Positions 9,158 through 16,904 of a stretch of DNA of 33,367 nucleotides are shown in pieces (within the stretch, counting starts at the first letter, position 1; the number at the start of each line of letters is the position of its first letter). The DNA lies in the NCBI RefSeq assembly GCF_029335485.1, contig NZ_JARJLM010000090.1, positions 1 to 33,367 of the forward strand, in the 5' to 3' direction. The notes beneath the pieces are model-generated. The model made no database searches. It saw only the letters and a list, made by a program, of their open reading frames with translations, and was not told the origin of the DNA. Both the position numbers and the translations under genes were made by a program. Origin of the DNA: Cupriavidus basilensis. Lineage in GTDB: Bacteria; Pseudomonadota; Gammaproteobacteria; Burkholderiales; Burkholderiaceae.

Positions 9158-9184
9158 CCTGATGCCTGATGCCTGATGCCTGAT
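9158..9184. repeat. Heptamer tandem repeat (CCTGATG, 3.9 copies) upstream of coxN
   Basis: Three perfect copies and one partial copy of CCTGATG fill most of the 39-bp spacer between the subunit II stop and the subunit I start. On the coding strand it reads CATCAGG repeated, and the last copy runs into the AGGAGG ribosome site of coxN. Copy-number change would alter spacer length but not the coding frame. Confidence 0.85.
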
Positions 9185-9186
9185 AC

Positions 9187-10356
9187 TTATTTCGCGGCCG
9201 AGCCCGCCTGCGTTGCCGCGGCGTCCGCCCCGTTGGCGCGGATGTAGGCGATGAGGGCGCCGACCTCCGCCTCGCTCAACGGGATTCTCGGCATGAGCGG
9301 GCCGAACCCCTTGACCAACCGCACGTGCGGTTCGGTCATTTCGGCCTTGAGGTAGGCATCGTCGACTTTCGCGGTGCTGCCGTCGGCGAACGTTTCGGTG
9401 CGGCCATACAGGCCCTTCCAGCTCGGCCCCACGCCGGCGGTGCCGTCGATGCTGTGGCAGCCCACGCAGCCCTTGCTCTGGGCCAGGGCGCGGCCTTGCG
9501 TCGCCAGCGTGTCCGCGCCGGCGGGTGCGCCGGCCACCCCTGCGGCAGCCGCCGGCGCGGGCGTCTTCAGCATGGTCAGCGCAAAAGTGGGCTGGCGGGC
9601 CAGCCATGCCCGGAAGGCGGCCTCGTCCTCCACCACCACATGGCCCCGCATGTTGTAATGGCCCACCCCGCAGAGTTGCGCACACAGGATCTCGAAGGTA
9701 CCCGCCTTGGTCGGCGTGAACCAGAACGAGGTCACCATGCCCGGCACCATGTTCATGCGGGCGCGGAACGGCGGCACGTAGAAGTCGTGCAGCACGTCCT
9801 TGGAGCGCAGCAGCACCTTGACCGGACGGTTCAGCGGCAGGTGCACCTCATTGCCGACAACGATGATGTCATCCTGCCCGCGTGGATCGTCCGGATTCAC
9901 GCCAAGCGGGTTGGCCGGCGTGACAAAGCGTGCATCCGACGTGCCAAGCTGGCCACCCTGGCCGGGAAAGCGGAAGGCCCACTGCCACTGCTGGCCCACC
10001 ACCTCCAGCACCATGGCATTGGCAGGCGCGTGCACGTATTCGGCATAGACGAACAGCCCCGGCGCCAGCAGGGCAATCACGCCGAGCGTGGTCCCGCCGA
10101 TCAGCCACAGCTCCAGCTTGCTGTTTTCCGGCTGGTAGCCCGCGCGCATGCCGTCGCGATGGCGGAAGCGCCAGACGATATAGCCGACGAACAGGTTGAT
10201 GACGATGAAGAAGACACCGGTGATGACCAGGGTGATGGTCAGCGTGTCGTCCATCTGCTTCCAGTTGGAAGCAAGCGGCGTCGCCCACCACGGGCTCACG
10301 AAATGGAAGAGCACCGAGGCTACGACGATGATCACGAGTGCGATGGCTAGCGCCAT
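9187..10356 (-). CDS. coxM: Cytochrome c oxidase subunit II with fused cytochrome c domain (caa3)
   Basis: 389 residues. Three hydrophobic N-terminal helices (about 1-22, 38-62, 82-106) lead into a periplasmic CuA domain with ligands H190, C225, C229, H233 and M236 (CAQLCGVGHYNM; Gln replaces the common Glu between the cysteines). A linker rich in Ala/Pro (265-285) joins a class I cytochrome c domain with CVGCH at 297-301 and axial M355 in PLMPRIP. The protein accepts electrons through its own haem c and passes them to CuA. The ATG at 10356 follows a GGGGGAGGGG ribosome site; the open frame extends upstream to 10509 without homology. First gene of the oxidase cluster. Confidence 0.95.
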   Translation of the reverse strand: MALAIALVIIVVASVLFHFVSPWWATPLASNWKQMDDTLTITLVITGVFFIVINLFVGYIVWRFRHRDGMRAGYQPENSKLELWLIGGTTLGVIALLAPGLFVYAEYVHAPANAMVLEVVGQQWQWAFRFPGQGGQLGTSDARFVTPANPLGVNPDDPRGQDDIIVVGNEVHLPLNRPVKVLLRSKDVLHDFYVPPFRARMNMVPGMVTSFWFTPTKAGTFEILCAQLCGVGHYNMRGHVVVEDEAAFRAWLARQPTFALTMLKTPAPAAAAGVAGAPAGADTLATQGRALAQSKGCVGCHSIDGTAGVGPSWKGLYGRTETFADGSTAKVDDAYLKAEMTEPHVRLVKGFGPLMPRIPLSEAEVGALIAYIRANGADAAATQAGSAAK

Positions 10357-10507
10357 ACCCCCCTCCCCCTTGCGCTCCGGAAGGCAGCCAACTCCACGCA
10401 AGGCTGTGTTAAGACTAGTGCATGCGGTCCGCCCACTGCAAGGCGCCCCTGACAACGCTTTGCGTGCTGCGGCACACGAACGGGCGGCATGCCCGCCGGC
10501 ATCCGTC

Positions 10508-10550
10508 AAAGAAAAAGCGGCGGCAAAAGCCCTGGCTTTCGTCCGCCGCT
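10508..10550 (-). terminator. Rho-independent terminator after the membrane-protein gene
   Basis: Read on the minus strand, AGCGGCGG (10550-10543) pairs with CCGCCGCT (10523-10516), with an inner AAAGCC/GGCTTT stem, and is followed by TTTTTCTTT. It lies about 120 bp after the stop at 10674 and about 150 bp before coxM. It therefore separates the membrane-protein transcript from the oxidase operon. Confidence 0.8.
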
Positions 10551-10673
10551 ACCGGCCCGCGCGGCCCGTGTAATGGCAAGCGGGTCTAAACCAGCCCACC
10601 GCAGGCTATCGGAGATTGGATGCGCTGCGGTGCGTGATGACTGCCCTGAACATTGACGCGATGGTTGGCGTGC

Positions 10674-11177
10674 TCAGTGAGATACATCCTTGCTTTCCAG
10701 CTTCCAGTACGCAATGGCCGCGGTCATGCCGAAGATCAGGTGGCCGGCCATGGTGTGCCAGCCGCGCGCATCGGCAAACCAGGTGAAGAAGCGGGTCATG
10801 CCATAGAAATTCAGCAGGTACACCGCCAGGCCGAACACGGCGCCGGTCAGCAGCACCATGCCCACGCTGGAATCCAGATGGAACGGCGCGATGATGGCCC
10901 CCAATATCATGCCGAGCACCGCGCCCAGCACGAAGTGGATCACCAGCGCGGCAGCCACGGTTCCCACGCTGAACAACGAAGTCTGCAGTACGTCCTGCCC
11001 CATCAGGATTGCCGCGATCATCCGCGTCGTGCCCCATGGACTGACACCTGCCACCATCGTCGACCAGAACAGCTCGATCACCATCAATAGCGCGCCGGCT
11101 GCCAGCCCTGACACCGCTGCCGCGGTCCAGTCTGGCATGCGGCGCACATAGTGGTGCGATTGCATGTGAAGTTCCAT
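10674..11177 (-). CDS. Four-helix integral membrane protein, function unknown
   Basis: 167 residues. A short His-rich N-terminus (HMQSHHYVRR) is followed by four hydrophobic helices, roughly residues 17-38, 62-85, 88-128 (a pair with a short break) and 138-160. Between helices 1 and 2 lies a conserved-looking WSTMVAGVSPWGTTRMIA loop, and the end is KLESKDVSH. I do not recognise a characterised family. The ATG at 11177 has GGAGG a few bases upstream; an open frame back to 11363 shows no conserved sequence. It has its own terminator before coxM, so it is transcribed separately from the oxidase although adjacent and co-directional. A 15-bp palindrome lies about 40 bp upstream. Confidence 0.75.
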   Translation of the reverse strand: MELHMQSHHYVRRMPDWTAAAVSGLAAGALLMVIELFWSTMVAGVSPWGTTRMIAAILMGQDVLQTSLFSVGTVAAALVIHFVLGAVLGMILGAIIAPFHLDSSVGMVLLTGAVFGLAVYLLNFYGMTRFFTWFADARGWHTMAGHLIFGMTAAIAYWKLESKDVSH

Positions 11178-11214
11178 AGCCACCTCCGGATATGCTGATT
11201 TTCTGCAGGTTCGC

Positions 11215-11229
11215 TGCAGCCTGGCTGCA
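11215..11229. promoter_or_regulatory. Perfect 15-bp palindrome upstream of the membrane-protein gene
   Basis: TGCAGCC-T-GGCTGCA is a perfect inverted repeat around a central base, 38 bp upstream of the start at 11177. The minus strand also reads TTGCAG there, which could act as a -35 element. An operator is possible, but no regulator is assigned. Confidence 0.35.
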
Positions 11230-11408
11230 AGGCGACGCCGTGACTTGAGCACGGATCGGGACCTGCGTATCTGCACAGCATAGGACACGCCGGCCTGGTC
11301 GTTGGACCGCACACGCGCAAAAAAGTGCGCATGGTGGACACGGCGCAACGTTGCCCAACGCACCAGGAAAGCGCGTGTGACAGGGTCGGTACTTCGCGCC
11401 GGATGCGC

Positions 11409-11624
11409 TCAGGCGCCGGCCGATTTCCCGCCCTCATGGCCATTGCCCGCTACCGCCTGGACCGTGTCCAGGACACCGCGCTCCCGAAACACGCGCGTGT
11501 GCGTTGCAAGGCCGTTGAGGGCGGCGTCGCCGATGCCCCTCAGGCCCTCATCGGTCTCGATCTTCAGCGTCACGAAGTTGCGCCCCGGGGAACACACGAT
11601 GACGCGCGCGGCGATGATCCTCAT
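11409..11624 (-). pseudogene. 5' stub of a mannonate-dehydratase-like (enolase superfamily) gene
   Basis: The 71-residue frame begins with a good start (ATG at 11624 after GAGGGG). Its first about 38 residues match the N-terminus of ManD/RspA-type sugar-acid dehydratases: [17 protein letters not shown], then [20 protein letters not shown]. After that the similarity stops abruptly, and 33 unrelated residues run to a stop. The whole barrel domain with metal ligands and catalytic residues (normally about 400 residues in total) is missing, and no remnant was seen in the 230 bp downstream. It is the distal gene of the sugar-acid operon, so the loss looks like a deletion of the operon's 3' end. Confidence 0.75.
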
Positions 11625-11661
11625 GCTGCCCCCTCGGTTTATTGAATGATGCGTGCCTGCC

Positions 11662-13209
11662 TTACATGACCGCGCCGAGCGACCACGGCACGAACTCGCT
11701 CTGCCCGTAGCCGTGCCTCTCGCTTTTGGTCTTGCGCCCCGAGGCGGTCTCCAGCATCAGCCGGAATATCTCCGCGCCCTTGCCGGCAACGCTGGCGCCG
11801 CCCTCGACGATGTCGCCGCAGTTGATATCGATATCCTCCGACTGCCGTTGCCACAGCGCATTGTTGGTGGCCAGCTTGAGCGAGGGCGACGGTGCGCAGC
11901 CATAGGCCGAGCCGCGGCCGGTGGTGAAGCAGATCAGGTTGGCGCCGCCCGCCACCTGGCCCGTGGCCGAAACCGGGTCGTAGCCCGGCGTATCCATGAA
12001 GACCAGGCCGCGCGCGCGCACCGGCTGCGCGAACTCGTAGACCTCCACCAGGTTGGTGGTGCCGCTCTTGGCCACCGCGCCGAGCGACTTCTCCAGGATG
12101 GTGGTGAGCCCGCCGGCCTTGTTGCCCGCCGAGGGATTGTTGTCCATGCTGCCGTGGTTGCGCGCGCAATAGTCCTCCCACCAACGAATGCGTGCCAGCA
12201 GGCGTTCAGCCACCGCTGGCGAGGCCGCGCGGCGGGTCAGCAGGTGCTCCGCGCCGTAGATCTCGGGCGTCTCCGACAGGATGGCCGCACCGCCGTGACG
12301 CACCAGCAGATCCACGGCGGCGCCCAGCGCGGGGTTGGCGGTGAGGCCGGAGTAGCCGTCCGAGCCACCGCATTGCAGGCCCACGGTCAGGTGGCTGGCC
12401 GGCACCGCCTGCCGTTGCACGCGGTTGGCATCGGCAAGCAAGGCCTGCACGATGGCAACGCCTCGGGCCACCGCGCTCGCGGTGCCGCCGGTATCCTGGA
12501 TATTGAACGCGTGCAGGCGCGGGCCGGCGGCCATGCCGGTCAACTGTGCCTCCGCCAGCAGGCCGTCGATCTGGTTCGCCTCGCAGCCCAGGCCCACCAC
12601 CAGTGCGGCGGCAAAGTTCGGATGGCGCGCATAGCCCGCCAGCGTGCGCCGCAACACGCGCAGGTTCTCGCCTTCGCTATCGGTGGCGCAGCCCGCGCCG
12701 TGCGTAAGCGCCACCACGCCATCCACGTTCGGATAGGCGGCCAGCACCTCCGGGCGCAGTTCGCGGCGGAAGTGATCGGCGATGGCGCGCGCCACCGTGG
12801 CCGAGCAGTTCACCGAGGTCAGGATGCCGATGTAGTTGCGCGTGGCGACGCTGCCATCGGCACGCACGATGCCATCGAAGCTGGCGGGCATGTCGACGTA
12901 TTCCGTGGCCTGCGCGTCGGCACCGGCGGCATGCTCGCGCGCGAAATCGCCCATTGCCAGGTTGTGGGTATGCACGTGCTGGCCGGGCGCGATCGGCTGG
13001 CGCGCAAAGCCGATGACCTGGTTGTAGCGCCGCACCGGCTCGCCCGCGCCGATGGCGCGCACCGCGAGCTTGTGCCCGGGCGGCACCAGGCTGGCCACGG
13101 TGATGCCTTCGGCCGCAATGACGGTGCCCGGGACCAGTTGCCGGCAGGCAATCACGATATCGTCGGCGGGATGGATGCGGATGACGGCGGGGACATTGGC
13201 GGCAGGCAT
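11662..13209 (-). CDS. UxaA-family altronate/galactarate dehydratase
   Basis: 515 residues with the two-part architecture of UxaA: an N-terminal SAF-like domain (about 10-90, with [13 protein letters not shown]) and a large catalytic domain. Family motifs include [77 protein letters not shown] and [19 protein letters not shown]. Members dehydrate D-altronate or related aldonates/aldarates to 2-keto-3-deoxy acids, using iron. The ATG at 13209 is preceded by GGGAG; a TTG at 13221 is the alternative. The gene appears intact although its operon neighbours on both sides are damaged. The substrate within the family is uncertain. Confidence 0.88.
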   Translation of the reverse strand: MPAANVPAVIRIHPADDIVIACRQLVPGTVIAAEGITVASLVPPGHKLAVRAIGAGEPVRRYNQVIGFARQPIAPGQHVHTHNLAMGDFAREHAAGADAQATEYVDMPASFDGIVRADGSVATRNYIGILTSVNCSATVARAIADHFRRELRPEVLAAYPNVDGVVALTHGAGCATDSEGENLRVLRRTLAGYARHPNFAAALVVGLGCEANQIDGLLAEAQLTGMAAGPRLHAFNIQDTGGTASAVARGVAIVQALLADANRVQRQAVPASHLTVGLQCGGSDGYSGLTANPALGAAVDLLVRHGGAAILSETPEIYGAEHLLTRRAASPAVAERLLARIRWWEDYCARNHGSMDNNPSAGNKAGGLTTILEKSLGAVAKSGTTNLVEVYEFAQPVRARGLVFMDTPGYDPVSATGQVAGGANLICFTTGRGSAYGCAPSPSLKLATNNALWQRQSEDIDINCGDIVEGGASVAGKGAEIFRLMLETASGRKTKSERHGYGQSEFVPWSLGAVM

Positions 13210-13252
13210 GCTGGCTCCCAAAAGGTGGCGGACGTCGCAAACGAGGGGTGGA

Positions 13253-13308
13253 CCCGAGGGCCCGAGGGCTCGAGGGCTCGACAGCCCAATGACCCGATGG
13301 CCCGATAA
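13253..13308. repeat. Degenerate octamer array, seven 8-bp units
   Basis: Exactly 56 bp divide into seven units: CCCGAGGG, CCCGAGGG, CTCGAGGG, CTCGACAG, CCCAATGA, CCCGATGG, CCCGATAA. It fills most of the spacer between the SDR stop (13318) and the UxaA start (13209). Adjacent units match best, as expected from slippage followed by mutation. Confidence 0.8.
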
Positions 13309-13317
13309 GGCGCCGCC

Positions 13318-14073
13318 TCAGTTCGACCAGCCGCCGTCGATCACCTGCGCCGTGCCGGTGGTGAATGCCGATTCGTCCGAGCCGAGGTACACCGCCAGCG
13401 CGGCAATCTCCGCCGCGCTGCCGATCCTCCCCATCGGCTGGCGCGCCACAAAAGCGGCCTCGACCTCCGCCAGCGTCTTGCCGCCGGCGCGGGCCTGGTC
13501 AGCAATGCGCTGGCGCAGCGATGGCGACTCGACGGTGCCCGGACAGATCGCGTTGCAGCGGATGCCGTGGCCGATATAGTCCGCCGCCACCGACTTGGTC
13601 TTGCCGATCACCGCCGCCTTGGTGGCGCCGTAGACGAAGCGGTTGGGCGCGCCCTTGATGCTGCCCGCCACCGAAGCCATATTGACAATCGAGCCGCGCC
13701 GCCGCTCGATCATGGCGGGCAGGAAGGCCCGCATCATGCCGTACATGGCGCGCACGTTCAGGTTGATCGAGAAATCGAAGGCGGTCTCGTCGCACTCGAG
13801 CAGGGTGCCGTGGTGCACGAAGCCCGCACCGTTGAAGAGAATGTCGAGCGCGCCGGCCTGCGATGCCGCCGCGCGCACCGCGGCGGCATCGGTCACATCC
13901 AGCCGCAGCGCAGTGCAGCCAGGCTGGCCCGCCAGCCCGGCCAGCGCGGCCTCGTCGATGTCGGCGGCGATCACGCGCGCGCCTTCGCGCAGATAGGCTT
14001 CGGCGGTGGCGCGGCCTATGCCCTGCCCGGCTGCGGTCACCAGGGCGAGCTTGCCGGCGAGTCGTTGCGTCAT
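13318..14073 (-). CDS. Short-chain dehydrogenase, 2-keto-3-deoxy-L-fuconate dehydrogenase-like
   Basis: 251 residues, classical SDR. The NAD-binding motif is TAAGQGIG (13-20), D60 lies in RLDVTD, the NGAG motif is at 81-84, and the catalytic Ser134, Tyr148 and Lys152 are in place (YGATK). The ending CPGTVESPSLRQRI and the C-terminal IDGGWSN resemble the bacterial L-fuconate pathway enzyme that oxidises 2-keto-3-deoxy-L-fuconate, and also human DHRS6. The operon context of sugar-acid dehydratases and a TRAP importer fits oxidation of a 2-keto-3-deoxy sugar acid. The ATG at 14073 has only a weak upstream GGAG. The gene appears intact. The exact sugar is inference. Confidence 0.85.
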   Translation of the reverse strand: MTQRLAGKLALVTAAGQGIGRATAEAYLREGARVIAADIDEAALAGLAGQPGCTALRLDVTDAAAVRAAASQAGALDILFNGAGFVHHGTLLECDETAFDFSINLNVRAMYGMMRAFLPAMIERRRGSIVNMASVAGSIKGAPNRFVYGATKAAVIGKTKSVAADYIGHGIRCNAICPGTVESPSLRQRIADQARAGGKTLAEVEAAFVARQPMGRIGSAAEIAALAVYLGSDESAFTTGTAQVIDGGWSN

Positions 14074-14118
14074 CTGTCGTTCTCCATGGAGGATTCCGGC
14101 TGGCAGCCGGGTTGATCG

Positions 14119-14685
14119 TCAGGAAACCAGCGCGCGCGCCACCGTACGGCGCCCGATCGCGGCCCAATCCCATTCGATACCAAGCCCGGGCACATCCGGG
14201 GCAATGGCATGGCCGGCCTCGATGCGCACGCGGCTGGCGGCGATATCGTCGAGCTGCGGGATGTACTCCACCCACCTCGCGTTCGGCACCGCAGCGCACA
14301 GCGAGACATGCAACTCCATCAGGAAGTGCGGGCAGATCGCCATATTGTGGGCTTCGGCCAGGTGCGCAACCTTGAGCCAGGGCGTGATGCCGCCAATGCG
14401 CGCCACGTCGGTCTGCACGATGCCGCAGGCGCCCTGGCGCACATACTCGGCAAACTGGCCGGGCGAGTACAGCGACTCTCCCACCGCGATGGGCACGGAG
14501 GTGGAGGCGGCCACCCGCACATGGCCGGTGATATCGTCGGCCGGCAGCGGTTCCTCGAGCCAGGCGATGCCCAGTTCCGCGTAGTGCGGCGCGCGCCGGA
14601 TCGCATCGGAACGCGGCACCTGGGGCGGCAGGTCGACCTGGAGCAGTTCGACCTGGACCACCGTGGTGGCGGTGGCGGCGCTCAT
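14119..14685 (-). pseudogene. Mandelate racemase/enolase-superfamily gene with in-frame internal deletion
   Basis: The frame encodes 188 residues against about 370-390 for the family. Residues 1-28 (VELLQVDLPPQVPRSDAI) match the extreme N-terminus; residue 30 onward jumps to the C-terminal half of the barrel (HYAELGIAWLEEPLPADD). The metal ligands E44/E45 and E70 (VGES) and H120 (CPHF) remain. The first metal ligand Asp and the KxK catalytic lysines, which should lie in the missing about 180 residues, are gone, so activity is not expected. The junction is near 14598-14608 around GCGATC, where both parental ends would read nearly the same. The start overlaps the dctM stop (ATGA), which shows the gene was an integral operon member. 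Confidence 0.8.
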
Positions 14686-16085
14686 TTGCTGCCGACCAGG
14701 TTAGGCAGCCACAACGTGATCTGCGGCACGTAGGTAATGGCGATCAGCGTCAGGAACAGCGGCACCAGCCACGGCAGGATGGCCACCGTGGTGCGCTCCA
14801 CCGACAGCTTGGCCACGCGCGCCAGCACGAACAGCACCATGCCCAGCGGCGGGTGCAGCAGGCCGATCATCAGGTTGAGCGTCATCACCAGCCCGAAGTG
14901 GATCGGGTCGATGCCAAGCTTGAGCACGATCGGCAGCAGGATGGGGACCAGGATGGTGATCGCCGCCGTCGTGTCGATAAAACAGCCCACGATCAGGATC
15001 AGCACGTTGGCCAGCAGCAGGAACACCCACTTGCTGTGGGTGAAACCGAGAATGGCACCGGTCAGCATCTGCGCCGCCTGGCTGGTGGTCAGCAGCCAGG
15101 CGAAGATCGATGCCGCGGTGACGATGAACAGTACGGACGCGGTGGTCTCGATGGTGTCGAGCGTGGCCTTGGCGAGCGAGCGCAAGGTCATCGAGCGGTA
15201 GCGCACCAGCCCGAGGAACAGCGCCCAGATCACCGCCGCCACGGCGGCTTCCGTGGGCGTGAACCAGCCCAGCGTCATGCCGCCGATCAGGATCACCGGC
15301 GCCATCAGCGCCATCACCGCGGAGAAGTCGAAGTACCAGTCCAGCGCCAGCAGCACCGCCAGCGCGATCAGCGCGGCCATGTTGGTGGACATGCCAAAGC
15401 GCGTCATCAGCCAGATCGCCAGCGGAAACGCCAGCACCACCGCCACTTCGATGCTGGCCTGGCCGAGCCGTTTCCAGGAGAACGCCGTGTCGCTGCCCCA
15501 GCCGCGCCGGTGGGCAAACCACGCCACCGTGCCCATCATGAACAGGGTCAGCACCAGGCCCGGCACGATGCCCGCCAGGAACAGCGAGCCGATCGACACA
15601 TTGGCCATCATGCCGTAGATCACGAACGGCAGCGACGGCGGGATGATGGGCCCCAGCGTGGCCGAGGCGGCGGTCACGCCGACCGCGAACTCGGTCTCGT
15701 AGCCGTGATCCTTCATGGCCTTGATCTCGATGGTGCCAAGACCCGCCGCGTCCGCGATCGCGGTGCCGGACATGCCCGAGAAGATCACCGAGCCGATGAT
15801 GTTCACGTGGCCGAGGCCGCCGCGCATCCAGCCCACCAGCGCCACCGCGAAGTTATAGATGCGCCCGGTGATGCCGGCCACGTTCATCAGGTTGCCGGCC
15901 AGGATGAAGAAAGGCACCGCCAGCAACGGGAAGCTTTCCACGCCGGCGATCATGCGCTGCGCCAGGATCACGTCCGGCACGGTGCCGGAGGTCCAGATAT
16001 ACAGTAGCGAAGCCACCGCCATCGCAATGGCCACGGGCAAGCCCACCAGCATCAGCAGCAGGAAGGAAGCAATCAGGATCCACAT
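14682..16085 (-). CDS. dctM: TRAP transporter large permease (DctM)
   Basis: 467 residues with 12 or more membrane helices, somewhat longer than the usual about 430. Family features include the N-terminal GLPVAIAMAVASLLYIW, GGLGHVNIIGSVIFSGMSG, the conserved ATLGPIIPPSLPFVIYG and the FTPTEAAVAAVIWALF region. It forms the sodium-driven channel of a TRAP importer with the adjacent DctQ and the binding protein. The start at 16085 is 16 bp after the DctQ stop. It overlaps the following racemase-like gene by four bases. No lesion is seen in it, but the binding-protein gene upstream is frameshifted, so the transporter may lack its receptor. Confidence 0.93.
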   Translation of the reverse strand: MWILIASFLLLMLVGLPVAIAMAVASLLYIWTSGTVPDVILAQRMIAGVESFPLLAVPFFILAGNLMNVAGITGRIYNFAVALVGWMRGGLGHVNIIGSVIFSGMSGTAIADAAGLGTIEIKAMKDHGYETEFAVGVTAASATLGPIIPPSLPFVIYGMMANVSIGSLFLAGIVPGLVLTLFMMGTVAWFAHRRGWGSDTAFSWKRLGQASIEVAVVLAFPLAIWLMTRFGMSTNMAALIALAVLLALDWYFDFSAVMALMAPVILIGGMTLGWFTPTEAAVAAVIWALFLGLVRYRSMTLRSLAKATLDTIETTASVLFIVTAASIFAWLLTTSQAAQMLTGAILGFTHSKWVFLLLANVLILIVGCFIDTTAAITILVPILLPIVLKLGIDPIHFGLVMTLNLMIGLLHPPLGMVLFVLARVAKLSVERTTVAILPWLVPLFLTLIAITYVPQITLWLPNLVGSK

Positions 16086-16101
16086 AACGGTGCACTCCCG
16101 G

Positions 16102-16734
16102 TCAGTCGCCGCTGGCCTCGAACGCTTCGGGGCGCTCCAGGATGGAATAGCCTTGCCGCCAGTTCTGCCAGGCCACCTGGCAGGAACGCAGGCACATCAG
16201 GACAAAGCCCGCCAGCACCAGGTAATAGACCCAGTCCTTGTTCCACTCGATGGTGGTCATCGGCTCGTCGCCCACCACCAGGATGTAGCGCCAGACCAGC
16301 CAGGCCGCGTAGCCCAGGAACGCTGTGCGCACGATATCCACGAATGCCGACAGCACGCGTGCCGGCGCGTGCGGCAGGTAGCGGTAGAGCAGGTCCACCT
16401 GGATATGCCGGCTCTTGCGCACGCACATGGCCGCGCCGAGGAAGACCACGCCGATCAGGCAATACGTCGCCAGCTCTTCGGTCCAGGCGAGCGAGTCGTT
16501 CATCACGTAGCGGGTGAAGAACTGCAGGAAGACCAGCACCGTCATCAGCCAGAACAGGCCGAGCGTGATCCAGTCCTCCGCGGCGTAGCCCGTCAGGTCC
16601 GCCGGCCGGGTATCCGCTTCCTCGAAGCTGTGCACCAGTTCTTCGACGCAAGCCAGATGCGGCGGACTGTGTGGGGCCTCGCCGGGGGCGGCCTGCGCAG
16701 GCAGGTCCTCGGAGAGCCGGGAACGCATTTCCAT
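16102..16734 (-). CDS. dctQ: TRAP transporter small permease (DctQ)
   Basis: 210 residues. A hydrophilic N-terminus (1-47) precedes four membrane helices (about 55-75, 85-103, 125-147, 165-185), with DctQ features TRYVMNDSLAWTEELATY and RKSRHIQVDLLYRYLP. It pairs with DctM in the inner membrane. The N-terminal extension of about 45 residues is longer than usual. ATG at 16734 with GCGGAG upstream; a second ATG lies two codons later. Confidence 0.9.
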   Translation of the reverse strand: MEMRSRLSEDLPAQAAPGEAPHSPPHLACVEELVHSFEEADTRPADLTGYAAEDWITLGLFWLMTVLVFLQFFTRYVMNDSLAWTEELATYCLIGVVFLGAAMCVRKSRHIQVDLLYRYLPHAPARVLSAFVDIVRTAFLGYAAWLVWRYILVVGDEPMTTIEWNKDWVYYLVLAGFVLMCLRSCQVAWQNWRQGYSILERPEAFEASGD

Positions 16735-16796
16735 GGTGTTACTCCGCTAATTGACTGTTCTCGAACCAGCCAGCGTGCCAAACCCCGCAAGGGTGG

Positions 16797-16823
16797 TGCC
16801 CCCTCCCGCTTGCGGGAGGGGCA
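16797..16823. repeat. Strong GC-rich palindrome between dctP and dctQ
   Basis: TGCCCC-CTCCCGC then TT then GCGGGAG-GGGCA forms a 12-bp stem with one bulged base and a tiny loop. This resembles the CCCTCCCGC-GCGGGAGGG class of short interspersed palindromes common in betaproteobacteria. In the 170-bp dctP-dctQ spacer it could act as an mRNA-stabilising or partial termination structure that favours the binding-protein mRNA. It lacks a T-tract. Confidence 0.65.
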
Positions 16824-16904
16824 GCGGCAACCGTCGGGCACTTCAATCGGTACAGGCACGCCCTGCCAGCTTCGTCCGGCGCCTTGGGCAACACATCACG
16901 CCCT

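Noticed and set aside
7414-9162. Plus-strand open frame of 582 codons
   Set aside because: It mirrors oxidase subunit I, which has every catalytic residue. The translation is His/Asp/Gln-rich low-complexity sequence.
11314-11330. Hairpin GCGCA/TGCGC as terminator of the sugar-acid operon
   Set aside because: Only five pairs with an A-rich loop and no T-tract on the relevant strand.
11653-13308. Plus-strand open frame of 551 codons
   Set aside because: Shadow of the UxaA-family gene on the minus strand.
13253-13308. CRISPR array
   Set aside because: The repeat unit is 8 bp with no spacers; tandem degenerate repeat instead.
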